The notes under the pieces were generated by a model, which saw only the letters and a list, made by a program, of their open reading frames with translations, was not told where the DNA came from and did not search any database. DNA of 64,000 bases from Devosia sp. MC521 (GTDB taxonomy: Bacteria; Pseudomonadota; Alphaproteobacteria; Rhizobiales; Devosiaceae), in the NCBI RefSeq assembly GCF_014127105.1, contig NZ_CP059902.1:1893001-1957000 (forward strand), in the 5' to 3' direction. Of this stretch, positions 26,887 through 36,381 are shown one piece after another; the stretch's first letter is position 1, and each line of letters starts with the position of its first letter. A program made the translations under genes and the position numbers.

Positions 26887-27738
26887 ATGCTTATCGGCAA
26901 CGCGCCCTGCTCTTGGGGCATCGCCTATCCAACGGGCAATTCATACACTTGGGCGACCTATCTCGATGAAGTGGCCGCCGCAGGCTATCGCGGCACCGAA
27001 CTCGGCCCATTTGGCTTTCTACCCAAGGACGCCGATGTCTTGCGCGAAGAATTGGCCAAGCGCGATCTGACACTGATTGGCGCAACCCATGTTCATACGT
27101 TTGGCGACGCCAAGTCAGCTCCCCAACTTGTGGCGACTTTGCGTGAGCTGGCACCTCTGCTCAAAACCCTGGGCGCAAAACATCTCGTCATTATGGACGA
27201 GAGCAATTCTTATCCGGCGGGCCAGGAAGGCGTGCTGGATGAGGCAGGTTGGCAAGGGCTCGTGGGCATGGTGCGCGATGCTATTGCGGTGGTCGAGGGC
27301 GACTATGGCCTAAAACTCAGCTTCCATCCGCACATCGGCACTGCTGTCGAAAAAGAAGCCCAGATTGATCGCCTCTTGGATGAGACCAGTATCGACCTCT
27401 GTTTTGATACCGGCCACCACGCCTTTTGGGACCAAGATGCCCTCGCCTATATGGAGCGCCGGTTCGACCGTATCGCCTATATGCATCTCAAGAACGTCGA
27501 CCCCAAAGTGCGCGCTCGCGTCCTTTCTGGCGAGCTCTCAATAGCGGCGTCTTATGGCGCTGGGGTCATGTGCCCCTTGCCGGATGGAGCCGTAGATATT
27601 CAGGCGGTGATGCGCCTGCTGCAAACGCGGGGCTTTACCGGCCCGATCGTCGTGGAACAGGACGTCGCCACCGACGCCAAAGAAACGCCGCTGCAGCTGG
27701 CAAGGCGCAACCTGATCTTTATGAACGAGATCAAGTGA
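26887..27738 (+). CDS. IolE-like sugar phosphate isomerase/epimerase
   Basis: TIM-barrel protein of 283 residues of the AP endonuclease 2/xylose isomerase-like superfamily. It begins IGNAPCSWGIAYPTGNSYTW, as in myo-inosose dehydratase IolE. Metal-ligand motifs include LSFHPHIGTAVE, DLCFDTGHHAF and AYMHLKNVD, and near the end VVEQDV. The role could be an inosose dehydratase or an epimerase of a keto-sugar. Last gene of locus A, 15 bases behind the PHP hydrolase. Confidence 0.8.
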   Translation: MLIGNAPCSWGIAYPTGNSYTWATYLDEVAAAGYRGTELGPFGFLPKDADVLREELAKRDLTLIGATHVHTFGDAKSAPQLVATLRELAPLLKTLGAKHLVIMDESNSYPAGQEGVLDEAGWQGLVGMVRDAIAVVEGDYGLKLSFHPHIGTAVEKEAQIDRLLDETSIDLCFDTGHHAFWDQDALAYMERRFDRIAYMHLKNVDPKVRARVLSGELSIAASYGAGVMCPLPDGAVDIQAVMRLLQTRGFTGPIVVEQDVATDAKETPLQLARRNLIFMNEIK

Positions 27739-27834
27739 CGACCATGCCCCGCAACGGCCACGCGACGAGATCAGTGGCCCTTGACGGGGCGCAGCGACTT
27801 AGACCAAATCCTCCCCCTCGATAGGGTGGATGCG

Positions 27835-28845
27835 ATGTCCGGCAAAAAGCGTAGCTTTGTGAGTGCTCAGATGGTTGCCGACCGTGCCGGGGTCTCGCGA
27901 TCAGCCGTATCACGCACATTCACCGACGGCGCCAGCGTATCCGAACCAACGCGTCGGAAAGTTCTCGAGGCAGCGGCAACGCTCGGCTACCACGTCAACC
28001 ATCTCGCCCGCGGATTGCGCGAAGACAGCAATATTGTCTGTCTTGTGGTCGCGGATATGACCACACCCATCCGCGCGCTGATGGTTGATGAACTGACACG
28101 AAAACTCCAAGCGGCCGGTAAGATCACCATGGTGATCAACACCGAGACGGATACTGCAAGCCTGACCAAGGCGCTGCATCAGACGCTGAACTATCGCGCC
28201 GACGCCACGGTGGTGTTGTCGGGAACACCCCCATCATCCTTGATTGAAACCTGTCTCAGCAACGGCCAGCAGGTCATCTTGATCAATCGCGACGAGCGGC
28301 TGTCCGGCTCGAGCAATCTGGGCGTCGACAACGCCTTTGCGGGGCGCGAGGCGCTGTTCCTGCTCCGCCGTGCCGGCTGCGAACGGATGGGACTGGTGAC
28401 CTCGACGGCCCGCACGGCCAGCCTTGTCGAACGCGAACGCTTTTTCATAGCGGCAGCAGAGGACGCCGGTCTGGCTGTCACAGCCATTGCCGGCGGGCCA
28501 ACCAGCTATGCTTCAGGGCAAGACGCTGCCCGCCGCATGTTCGGTCGATCCAACGCACCGGACGGCGTATTCTGCGTCACCGACTTGCTGGCGCTTGGGT
28601 TCATGGACGCTGCTCGGCGCGAGTTCGGGCTCGATATTCCGCGCGATCTTTGCGTCGTCGGTTTCGACAATATTGAGCAATCGAGTTGGGATTCGTACCA
28701 GCTGACCACTTTTGCACAGCCTCTGGACGAGTTGAGCACCAAAGTGGTGGAATTGCTCGGCGCTGCGACCCCAAGCAGCTCTGCACGCACCGTGATCGAG
28801 CCTATTCCCGTGTGGCGCAAGTCGGTCCGCCCCGGCAAAATCTAA
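27835..28845 (+). CDS. LacI-family transcriptional regulator (locus B)
   Basis: Regulator of 336 residues from the ATG at 27835 with AGGGTGGA before it. The HTH is SAQMVADRAGVSRSAVSRTF, then YHVNHLARGLREDSN; the ligand domain ends VVGFDNIEQSSWDSYQLTTF. Located between locus A and the locus B transporter in the same direction. A palindrome at 28984-28999, before the transporter, is a likely operator. Confidence 0.92.
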   Translation: MSGKKRSFVSAQMVADRAGVSRSAVSRTFTDGASVSEPTRRKVLEAAATLGYHVNHLARGLREDSNIVCLVVADMTTPIRALMVDELTRKLQAAGKITMVINTETDTASLTKALHQTLNYRADATVVLSGTPPSSLIETCLSNGQQVILINRDERLSGSSNLGVDNAFAGREALFLLRRAGCERMGLVTSTARTASLVERERFFIAAAEDAGLAVTAIAGGPTSYASGQDAARRMFGRSNAPDGVFCVTDLLALGFMDAARREFGLDIPRDLCVVGFDNIEQSSWDSYQLTTFAQPLDELSTKVVELLGAATPSSSARTVIEPIPVWRKSVRPGKI

Positions 28846-28983
28846 GCTCTTTAAAAACAATACCTTAGCTCGCGAGAACTCTTAAACGCTGAAGACACCA
28901 GCGATTGCACAGCTGTGCACTAAAGAACTGTCATATGAGCGTTATGAAGCCACAATATCCCTATCCGCACTTCGTAAGCAAAT

Positions 28984-28999
28984 ATGCACTTGTGTGCAT
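28984..28999. promoter_or_regulatory. Candidate operator upstream of locus B transporter
   Basis: ATGCAC-TTGT-GTGCAT, a perfect 6-bp inverted repeat around four bases, 220 bases before the binding-protein start. The spacing suits a LacI-family or other dimeric regulator. A partial copy (GCTGTGCAC) occurs near 28910-28919. Confidence 0.5.
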
Positions 29000-29219
29000 T
29001 GGCTATTAGGTGTTGTCTGTTCTGTGTGAAGAGTGCGCTCTTGGACAGACCCACCATCGAAGAGTGGGCGTCCTTCCGCAATTCACAAGGGAGGAGGCCC
29101 ATGAGGCGCGTCGTTGAGAGCCGATCTCAACGACTGACCGACATTGATCGGACGCCGCCTCCGCACATCGGCAGTTTTTGCGCAATGACTTCGACAGTCA
29201 TTTGGGATGGGAGATTTGA

Positions 29220-30371
29220 ATGAAACGTCGTGCATTTATGCTTTCGGTCGCGGGTCTGGCGGCCGGCATTTCGATGTTGCCACAGGTCAGCTTGGCTGCT
29301 GAGGGGACCATTGATTGGTACACCAGCTCGGACAGCAATATTCTCGATTTCTGGACCAACACGGTTAAGCCCGCATTTGAAGCGGCGCATCCAGAATACA
29401 AGCTGAACCTTGTGGACGCCGGTGACGGCGCGGGCATCATCGCCATTGGTGAGCGCGCGGTAGCCGCTAAGGCGACCAATACTGATCCACAGGCAGACTT
29501 CTTTGAATCGGCTGACCCGCTGCTACCAGCTGGTGCAATCGAAGCTGGCATTTTCGTAAACATCAAGGAAGCTGGCCTATCGAACTACGACAAGGTCAAT
29601 CCTGCCGGCATTCAGTCCGACTATTCCTTGCCTTATCGCGGCAGCCAAGTGCTCTTGGCCTATGATACCACCAAGCTTGACCCAGCCAACGCCCCGAAAA
29701 CTTGGGATGAGCTAGTCACATGGATCAAGGCAAACCCCGGCCAGTTCGTTTACAACCGTCCTGACAAGGGCGGCTCAGGTGGCAACTTCGTCCGTCGCGC
29801 CATTCACCAAGCCAACGGCCTCGACCCATCCAAGTTCACCGTCGATAATTACGACGAGACTTTCGGCAATGAAGCGCTCGGCAATGCGTGGGCTATTCTG
29901 TCGGACATCGCACCGTCCCTTTATGACAACGGCGCGTATTCCTCGGGCAACACCCAGTCGATCCAGCTTCTGGCACAGGGCGTTGTGACCATGACCCCGG
30001 TTTGGTCGGATCAGATCCTGCAGGCAATCGATCAGGGCGTTCTGCCAGAAACGACCGGCCTCGTGCAGCTACAGGACCTTGCCCTGGTTGGTGGTTTCAC
30101 GCGCTCCGTCGTACTTGAAACCGGTACCAACCGTGATGCAGCGCTCAAGCTCGCGGACTTCATGCTTTCCGAAGAAATCCAGAGCGCCATTCTGACCGAG
30201 CTCGGTGGCTTCCCGGGCGTAAGCTGGGACCATATCTCTCCAGAACTGCGCGAAAAGTTTGCTGACATCATTCCGCAGCAGATCCCAACCTTCCCGGGCG
30301 GCGCGTGGGAAGCAGCGATCAATGATGGCTGGTATCGTAACGTCGCTCCAAACGTCGATCGCACCCAGTGA
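29220..30371 (+). CDS. ABC transporter binding protein, family 1 (locus B)
   Basis: Exported binding protein of 383 residues. Signal peptide MKRRAFMLSVAGLAAGISML, cleavage near SLA-AE. IDWYTSSDSNILDFWTNTVK at the mature N-terminus and the segment LPYRGSQVLLAYDTTKLDPA match iron/putrescine/phosphonate-type (family 1) binding proteins, including YnjB. With two permeases and an ATPase of the same class downstream it forms a full importer. The ligand is unknown; the two phosphoesterases at the end of the operon suggest a phosphorylated compound. Confidence 0.85.
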   Translation: MKRRAFMLSVAGLAAGISMLPQVSLAAEGTIDWYTSSDSNILDFWTNTVKPAFEAAHPEYKLNLVDAGDGAGIIAIGERAVAAKATNTDPQADFFESADPLLPAGAIEAGIFVNIKEAGLSNYDKVNPAGIQSDYSLPYRGSQVLLAYDTTKLDPANAPKTWDELVTWIKANPGQFVYNRPDKGGSGGNFVRRAIHQANGLDPSKFTVDNYDETFGNEALGNAWAILSDIAPSLYDNGAYSSGNTQSIQLLAQGVVTMTPVWSDQILQAIDQGVLPETTGLVQLQDLALVGGFTRSVVLETGTNRDAALKLADFMLSEEIQSAILTELGGFPGVSWDHISPELREKFADIIPQQIPTFPGGAWEAAINDGWYRNVAPNVDRTQ

Positions 30372-31252
30372 CCAACGTCGTGGAAGGGGGAGCACGCCCT
30401 CTCATGGAAAAGACCGACAGCAGGAGGCCAACTGGCCTTCTGCTCGTCGCCGTGCCTGTTCTTCTCATGGCTTGGCTGATTATTTGGCCGATCTTTAGCG
30501 CGATTGGGCGCACCATCTGGCGCCCTGACGCCAATGGCGAAACCGGATTTACGCTTTCAAGCTATGTGTTCTTTTTCTCAGATCAGTACAGCATCAACAA
30601 TTTGATGATCACGCTGTGGACGACGGGCGTTTGCGCCCTGTTCCTGCTGCTCATTTGCTTGCCCATCGCCATATACCTGCGCTTCTCAACCGGCAAAATC
30701 CCGGCCTATGTGCAGGCCCTCGCGATTTTCCCGATGTTCGTCCCATCGATCATTCTGGCCTACGCGTTCATCCGCGTTTTGGGGCCGAATGGCATGGTCG
30801 ACATTCTGCTCAATTCGGTTGGTCTTCCCAAAATCCGCACGCCATATCTGACCCCGTGGGGTCCGGTCATCGGCATGGTTTGGGATAATATTCCGCTCAC
30901 CGTTCTGATCTTGCTTTCCGGCCTTGGCAGCGTTTCCAACCAGTCCATTGAAGCCGCGCGCGATGTTGGGGCCAAGCGCTTGCAAGTGCTTTGGTACATC
31001 ATTCTGCCACGCATTTCGAATTCGGTCTTGGTCGCGATTTCCTTCGCAGTGCTAGGCATTTTCTCAAGCTTCACCCTGCCCTATTTGCTGGGTCCCGCTT
31101 CGCCAGAAATGATGGGCCCGTTCATGAACCGCACCTTCCGCGAAGTGAACGACCCCATCAACGCCATCACGCAGGCAGTCATCACCTTCTGCTTCTGTAT
31201 CGCCTTCGGGCTGTTCTACGTGCGCTCCGTCGCGCGCAATCAGGGGAAGTGA
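30368..31252 (+). CDS. ABC transporter permease 1 (locus B)
   Basis: Inner-membrane permease of 294 residues. It starts at a GTG overlapping the stop of the binding protein; an ATG at 30404 with GGGGGAG upstream is an equally good start. EAA loop: SIEAARDVGAKRLQVLWYII then LPRISN. About six membrane segments. It resembles PotB/CysU-type permeases of the spermidine/putrescine or thiosulfate class. Confidence 0.88.
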   Translation: MTNVVEGGARPLMEKTDSRRPTGLLLVAVPVLLMAWLIIWPIFSAIGRTIWRPDANGETGFTLSSYVFFFSDQYSINNLMITLWTTGVCALFLLLICLPIAIYLRFSTGKIPAYVQALAIFPMFVPSIILAYAFIRVLGPNGMVDILLNSVGLPKIRTPYLTPWGPVIGMVWDNIPLTVLILLSGLGSVSNQSIEAARDVGAKRLQVLWYIILPRISNSVLVAISFAVLGIFSSFTLPYLLGPASPEMMGPFMNRTFREVNDPINAITQAVITFCFCIAFGLFYVRSVARNQGK

Positions 31253-31253
31253 C

Positions 31254-32078
31254 ATGACCACCATCGCTCCCACGCGCCCTCGCCTTGACTGGACCGGGAT
31301 CGTTTTCGCGGCCGTTCTGTCGATTGCGATCATCTTTCCGCTGCTCGTTGTCGGCACCTGGGCTTTCACCGAGGTCTGGCGGTATCCGAACGTCATCCCG
31401 CAACAATTTGGTTTCCGTTTCTGGGGCCAGACGTTAGGGCGTCCCGACGTTTGGGCCGCGCTGACGCTGAGCCTACAGCTCTCGACAGTCGTCACCCTGT
31501 TGTCTGCCGCAATATGTCTACCCGCTGCCTATGCATTTGCGCGGCTGGACTTTCCGGGTCGCTCGATCCTGTTTTTCTCGTTTCTCGCCGGTCATGCCTT
31601 CCCAAAATTTGGTCTGCTGATCGCCATTGCAGCGATCTTCCTCCAACTTAATCTCATTGGCACCTTCTGGGGCGTGGTGCTGATCCAGCTCGTCGGCACA
31701 TTGCTGTTCATGATCTGGATTCCGGTGGCGGCGTTCCAATCGGTAGACCGGCGCATGGAAGAAGCGGCACGCGACGTTGGCGCTGGCCCATTCCGCGTGT
31801 TCTGGTCCGTCACGCTCCCGCAGGCGGGTCCGACGATCGCCGCTGCGGTGCTGTTGAGTTTTGTCGGTACCTTCTACGAAACCGAAGGCGCTTGGCTCAT
31901 CGGCGCACCAGGCATCCGAACCATGCCGGTTCTGATGATTTCCTTCATCAACAATCAGATGGTCATCCAGTTTGGCGCGGTACTGTCCGTGCTGCTGTGG
32001 GTACCCTCGTTTATCGCTCTTATCTTTGCCCGCCGGGTTATCGGCGGCGGCGCCTTCGCGCGCGGCTTCGGGGGCTAG
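31254..32078 (+). CDS. ABC transporter permease 2 (locus B)
   Basis: Inner-membrane permease of 274 residues, PotC-like. The EAA loop is RRMEEAARDVGAGPFRVFWS then VTLPQAGPT. It follows permease 1 with a one-base gap, so the two are translationally linked. Confidence 0.88.
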   Translation: MTTIAPTRPRLDWTGIVFAAVLSIAIIFPLLVVGTWAFTEVWRYPNVIPQQFGFRFWGQTLGRPDVWAALTLSLQLSTVVTLLSAAICLPAAYAFARLDFPGRSILFFSFLAGHAFPKFGLLIAIAAIFLQLNLIGTFWGVVLIQLVGTLLFMIWIPVAAFQSVDRRMEEAARDVGAGPFRVFWSVTLPQAGPTIAAAVLLSFVGTFYETEGAWLIGAPGIRTMPVLMISFINNQMVIQFGAVLSVLLWVPSFIALIFARRVIGGGAFARGFGG

Positions 32079-32086
32079 GAAACCAT

Positions 32087-33121
32087 ATGTCCGTTCTCAA
32101 GATCACTGATGTCACCAAGCTCTTTGGCTCCTCCATTGTGGCGGTCGACAAATTTTCGCTCGATGTTGCCGATGGCGAACTGGTGTGTCTCCTCGGCCCT
32201 TCTGGGTCGGGTAAATCAACTCTGTTGCGCATGGTTGGCGGGTTCGAACGCGCCTCCTCAGGCGTCATCTCCATCGACGGCGAAGACATCACCTACCTCG
32301 CGCCTGAAAAGCGCCCGACAGGCATGGTATTCCAGAGCCACGCCCTGTGGACGCATATGAATGTGTTCAACAATCTCGCCTTTGGCCTCAAACTGCGCAA
32401 AACCCCTTCCAAAGAGATCAAAGAGCGCGTTGAAGGCATTTTGGAGCTCGTTGGCCTGCCGGGCTATGGCACGCGCGGCGTGGGCCAGCTTTCGGGTGGC
32501 CAACAGCAGCGCGTGGCGCTGGCGCGTTCGCTCGTCCTCGAGCCAAAGATCCTCTTGCTCGACGAACCGTTCGCCAGCCTCGACCAGCATCTGCGCGAGC
32601 GCCTTCGTGAAGAAGTGCGCGATATTCAGCAGCGCCTCAAAATCACAACGCTTTTCGTCACCCACGGCCAGGACGAAGCCCTTGCCATGGCGGATCGCAT
32701 TGTCGTCATGCGCGATGGCCGGACTGAGCAGATTGATCGGCCAGAAACGGTCTATCGCGAGCCACTGACGCCTTTTGTGGCTGGCTTTATCGGCCAGATG
32801 AACCTCGTGGACGGCAGTGTAACCAACGGTCAATTTGAGCGCTCTGGCTTCACAGTCGCTCTGCCCATCCCCGATGGCGCGGCAACCCTGGCTATGCGTC
32901 CTGAAGCGCTGGATCTCGAAGTTTCAGAAACTGACTGCGCCGTCGTCCATCGCGTCACCGATTTTGGCACGCACGGGCTCGTTGACGTCCATTTGAGCGA
33001 CAACACGCGGATCAAATCCATGGTCAACCATCCGGACCTCTTCAGCAACGGCCAACGCGTCACCCTCAAGCCCAAAGCCATCGCGGCCTATCGCGACAAT
33101 GCGCGGGTGTATCGAAGCTAA
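32087..33121 (+). CDS. ABC transporter ATP-binding protein (locus B)
   Basis: ATPase of 344 residues from the ATG at 32087; a longer frame from 31892 overlaps the permease. Walker A GPSGSGKSTLLRM, Q-loop VFQSHALWTHMN, signature LSGGQQQRVALARSL, Walker B ILLLDEPFASLD, H-loop FVTHGQDEALAMA (Gly in place of the common Asp after His). The C-terminal TOBE-like region is about 100 residues. Together with the preceding genes it makes a complete importer. Confidence 0.93.
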   Translation: MSVLKITDVTKLFGSSIVAVDKFSLDVADGELVCLLGPSGSGKSTLLRMVGGFERASSGVISIDGEDITYLAPEKRPTGMVFQSHALWTHMNVFNNLAFGLKLRKTPSKEIKERVEGILELVGLPGYGTRGVGQLSGGQQQRVALARSLVLEPKILLLDEPFASLDQHLRERLREEVRDIQQRLKITTLFVTHGQDEALAMADRIVVMRDGRTEQIDRPETVYREPLTPFVAGFIGQMNLVDGSVTNGQFERSGFTVALPIPDGAATLAMRPEALDLEVSETDCAVVHRVTDFGTHGLVDVHLSDNTRIKSMVNHPDLFSNGQRVTLKPKAIAAYRDNARVYRS

Positions 33122-33958
33122 ATGACCTTCCCGCTTTACATCGAAACAAACGGCCACCGGACGTGGCTGAAATGGCACCGAGGGCGACGCAAGGCGGATG
33201 ATCCCGTCTTTGGCGCGAGCCGCATCATCGAAGCCATGCGGATTGGGGCGAGTGTCGAAATCGACCTCGTCATCCACGCCGATCACGGCTGCGCTGTGTT
33301 GCACAATTTTGAACTATCGGAAGAAACCACGGGCCGCGGCTTAGTTCGCGAGACGTCAGCTGACGTTCTGCGCCAACTCAATCTGCGCGACAACAGCGGC
33401 GTGGTTCTGCCGGAAAAAGTGCTTTTGCTCGAAGACCTTTGCGCCCTCCTCGACACAGAGCCCGCTCACCCAGAGGCCTTACTGCAACTTGATTTCAAAG
33501 AAGGGCGTGCGGCGCTCGACGAGGAAACGGTGCGCAGCGTCGCCGCAACGATCAAAAATCATGTTGGAGCAATGATCCTCTCCGGCGGCGACTTTGCGGC
33601 GATCGATCTGCTCGCCAATGCAACTCCGGGTCTCAAGATTGGCTATGACCCCTGCCACGGCGACAGCCTTGAGCAACTTAAACAGAGCGGCGACTACGAT
33701 GGCTTCATCCAGGATGCCCTCGCCACGGCACCCGACGCCGAATTGATCTATCTGCATCACGAAATCGTCCTTCAGGCCGACCGCGAAGGCTTCGACATGA
33801 TCGCTGCTGTCCACGCTGACAACCGCCGTGTCGATGCTTGGACCCTCAACAAGGTCGACGCACCATCGCTCGAGAAGGCCCGTCTCCTCATCGCTCTTCG
33901 CGTTGACCAAATCACCACCGATGACCCGGAGGGGCTGCATTCAGCCCTCACATCATGA
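33122..33958 (+). CDS. Glycerophosphodiester phosphodiesterase (GDPD) family protein
   Basis: Protein of 278 residues with the GDPD TIM-barrel signature: WHRGRR (His 19, Arg 20), VEIDLV (Glu 47, Asp 49) and VLHNFELSEETTGRG (His 61). Near the end are VDAWTLN and VDQITTDDP. The family hydrolyses glycerophosphodiesters to glycerol-3-phosphate and an alcohol. No signal peptide, so it is cytoplasmic. It starts directly at the stop of the ATPase and overlaps the next gene by four bases, so it is tightly part of the locus B operon and probably cleaves the transported compound. Confidence 0.82.
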   Translation: MTFPLYIETNGHRTWLKWHRGRRKADDPVFGASRIIEAMRIGASVEIDLVIHADHGCAVLHNFELSEETTGRGLVRETSADVLRQLNLRDNSGVVLPEKVLLLEDLCALLDTEPAHPEALLQLDFKEGRAALDEETVRSVAATIKNHVGAMILSGGDFAAIDLLANATPGLKIGYDPCHGDSLEQLKQSGDYDGFIQDALATAPDAELIYLHHEIVLQADREGFDMIAAVHADNRRVDAWTLNKVDAPSLEKARLLIALRVDQITTDDPEGLHSALTS

Positions 33959-34764
33959 CCCTCAACTACGACGCTATTTTGGACCGTATGGTCGACGCTG
34001 CCCGCGAAGCCGGCGTGCTTACCCAAGGTCATTTTAAGAATTTTCGCGATATTGAGATCGGTGTGAAGGGTCCTGGCGATTTCGTCTCCGACGCTGACCG
34101 CCAGTCCGAAACGCTTATTCGCGAACGACTTTTCGCTATCGATCCGAGTTGGAGTCTTACCGGGGAAGAGTTCGCACCCGTCGATGGCGCCGATCCTGAA
34201 CACCGTTGGCTCGTCGACCCGATTGACGGCACAACGAACTTCCTCTTCGGCCAACACTACACCATCACAATCTCCCTGCGTCGCGGCAGTGAGACGGTAT
34301 GCGGGCTCGTCTACAATCCCGTCTCCGACGAGATGTTTACGGCAATGAAGGGCGGCGGCGCCTTTCTCAACGGCGCAAAACTCGACGTCAGCAAACACGC
34401 CGATGTCGGCATGATGTGCATCGGCACGGGCCTCGCGCAACCGAGCCACAGCCTCTACCCCGGCGCCTATGAGCGCCTTGACCACGTCCGTAACCAAGTG
34501 GGCGCGGTTCGCGTCGTGGGGAGCGCTGCAAACTCCTGTGCCTATGTGGCTTGCGGACGGTTGACCGGCTATTACGAGGAGACCGGATTTGTCGATACCG
34601 CGGCGGGCATTCTACTGGTGCAAGAAGCGGGCGGGATCGTCACCGACTGGTGGGGCCGCGGGGAAGAGCACTATGCGAAAACAGGCGCTCTAATCGTCGC
34701 CAACCCCGCAACGCATGCCTTCCTGCTGAACGAATTCGCAGCAGTACCACCCAAAAACGCTTAA
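33955..34764 (+). CDS. Inositol monophosphatase family protein
   Basis: Phosphatase of 269 residues. Metal ligands are in TGEE (Glu 71) and the signature DPIDGTTNF (Asp 88, Asp 91), with the C-terminal motif DTAAGILLVQEAGG. The family removes phosphate from inositol monophosphates, PAP, histidinol phosphate or fructose bisphosphate. Its four-base overlap with the GDPD gene implies consecutive steps: diesterase then monoesterase. Last gene of locus B. Confidence 0.88.
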   Translation: MTLNYDAILDRMVDAAREAGVLTQGHFKNFRDIEIGVKGPGDFVSDADRQSETLIRERLFAIDPSWSLTGEEFAPVDGADPEHRWLVDPIDGTTNFLFGQHYTITISLRRGSETVCGLVYNPVSDEMFTAMKGGGAFLNGAKLDVSKHADVGMMCIGTGLAQPSHSLYPGAYERLDHVRNQVGAVRVVGSAANSCAYVACGRLTGYYEETGFVDTAAGILLVQEAGGIVTDWWGRGEEHYAKTGALIVANPATHAFLLNEFAAVPPKNA

Positions 34765-34939
34765 GCAAACCGCACCACCATAACCCAGCGCGCCTCCCAT
34801 GGCCGCTGGGCAATTGGCGTATGGAGCACGCATTTGAAGTGCCCCGCATGGGCTCCAAAGCATCAAACCATCGTACGACCGAATACATTCAGTACGTACG
34901 AAGCGAACGTTTTCAAATCAGCGATGTCATGAAAGAAAA

Positions 34940-35016
<77 letters not shown>

Positions 35017-35309
35017 AGCGCTTGCGAACTCTCGTTCGGCGCAACGTGGGGCTGTTTAGGGTGACCTGCTTGGGTGTCAAGCGAGCGAGTTTGAGGATGA
35101 TGGTTTTACACAAACCCTTGGCAAACCATTAGAAACAAACCCCGCCCGTGTCCGAGTTCAAAACTGAACTCCAGACCCACGACGTGTAGTGGTGTCATGT
35201 CGAGAGACGCTTTTTGACCCGCAGGATAAGGCGTGGTCGGAGGCAGAGATTTCGATCCGCACCTGTCGGCCAGTTGTCCTGCGCCAGATTTTGTAGGTCT
35301 ACAGGCAAT
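35017..35309. other. Intergenic region between tRNA-Asp and locus C
   Basis: About 290 bases holding the tRNA-Asp promoter side and the end of locus C. No gene recognised. Confidence 0.4.
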
Positions 35310-36371
35310 TTAATTTATAGTGAGAGCCCTGCCTGCCGCGTCGAACAGATGTACTGCGTCAGGCGGGATTTTGGCCGAGAGTGTTTGGTGCAATTCCAGC
35401 TCTGGCGCGCCATCAATTTTGAGCGTGACCAGATCGCCGTTTGCAAGCTCGACATAAGCAAGAGCGTATTCGCCAAATTGCTCGATCACAGTCAACCTAC
35501 CTGAGAGGTCTCCCTGCCCTTCGGCGGCGACCTGCAAATGCTCTGGCCGGATGCCAAATGTTTTGGCTTCGCCGAGCTTGGGATGATCGAGGCGTACCGT
35601 TCCGCCCCCCGGCAAGCTAAACCCGCCAGATGTCGGGGTGATCTCGATAAAATTCATTCGCTGGCTGGCGATAAAGCCGGCGACGAAAGTGTTGACCGGA
35701 TGGCGATAGAGCTCAAGTGGCGAACCAACCTGTTCGATCTTTCCGGCATTAAGCACGACGATGCGATCGGCCAAGGTCATGGCCTCAACCTGATCATGGG
35801 TGACATAAATCATCGTCGCATCGAGCGCATCGTGCAGCTTGGCAATCTCAATGCGCGTTTGAGCGCGTAATGAAGCGTCGAGATTGCTCAGCGGCTCATC
35901 AAAGAGAAAGACCTTGGGGTTGCGGACAATGGCGCGCCCGATGGCCACACGTTGGCGTTGCCCACCGGACAGCGCTTTAGGCATACGATCGAGATAGGGC
36001 TCGATTTGCAGAATACGCGCCGCTTCGCGCACCCTTTGCTCGATCTCTGCCTTCGGCGTTTTGGCCAGTTTCAGGCCAAAAGCCATGTTGTCGAAGACGC
36101 TCATATGCGGATAGAGCGCGTAGGACTGGAACACCATGGAAATGCCACGCTGCGGCGATGGCACATCGTTGACGACTTTCCCACCAATAGAAATTTCGCC
36201 ACCCGAAATCGGCTCGAGCCCCGCGATCATGCGCAACAGCGTGGACTTACCGCACCCAGAGGGGCCGACGAACACGACGAACTCACCGGACTTAATATCG
36301 AGATCGACGCCGTGGATGACCTCGAGACTCCCATAAGATTTCCGTACATTCCGTAGCGTAACGTCAGCCAT
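35310..36371 (-). CDS. ABC sugar ATP-binding protein, UgpC/MalK-type (locus C)
   Basis: ATPase of 353 residues. Walker A GPSGCGKSTLLRM, Q-loop VFQSYALYPHMS, signature LSGGQRQRVAIGRAI, Walker B VFLFDEPLSNLDA, H-loop YVTHDQVEAMT, and a C-terminal TOBE domain. Last gene of the locus C operon, ten bases after the mannosidase, and probably energises its two permeases. Confidence 0.95.
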   Translation of the reverse strand: MADVTLRNVRKSYGSLEVIHGVDLDIKSGEFVVFVGPSGCGKSTLLRMIAGLEPISGGEISIGGKVVNDVPSPQRGISMVFQSYALYPHMSVFDNMAFGLKLAKTPKAEIEQRVREAARILQIEPYLDRMPKALSGGQRQRVAIGRAIVRNPKVFLFDEPLSNLDASLRAQTRIEIAKLHDALDATMIYVTHDQVEAMTLADRIVVLNAGKIEQVGSPLELYRHPVNTFVAGFIASQRMNFIEITPTSGGFSLPGGGTVRLDHPKLGEAKTFGIRPEHLQVAAEGQGDLSGRLTVIEQFGEYALAYVELANGDLVTLKIDGAPELELHQTLSAKIPPDAVHLFDAAGRALTIN

Positions 36372-36381
36372 ATCGGCCTCC

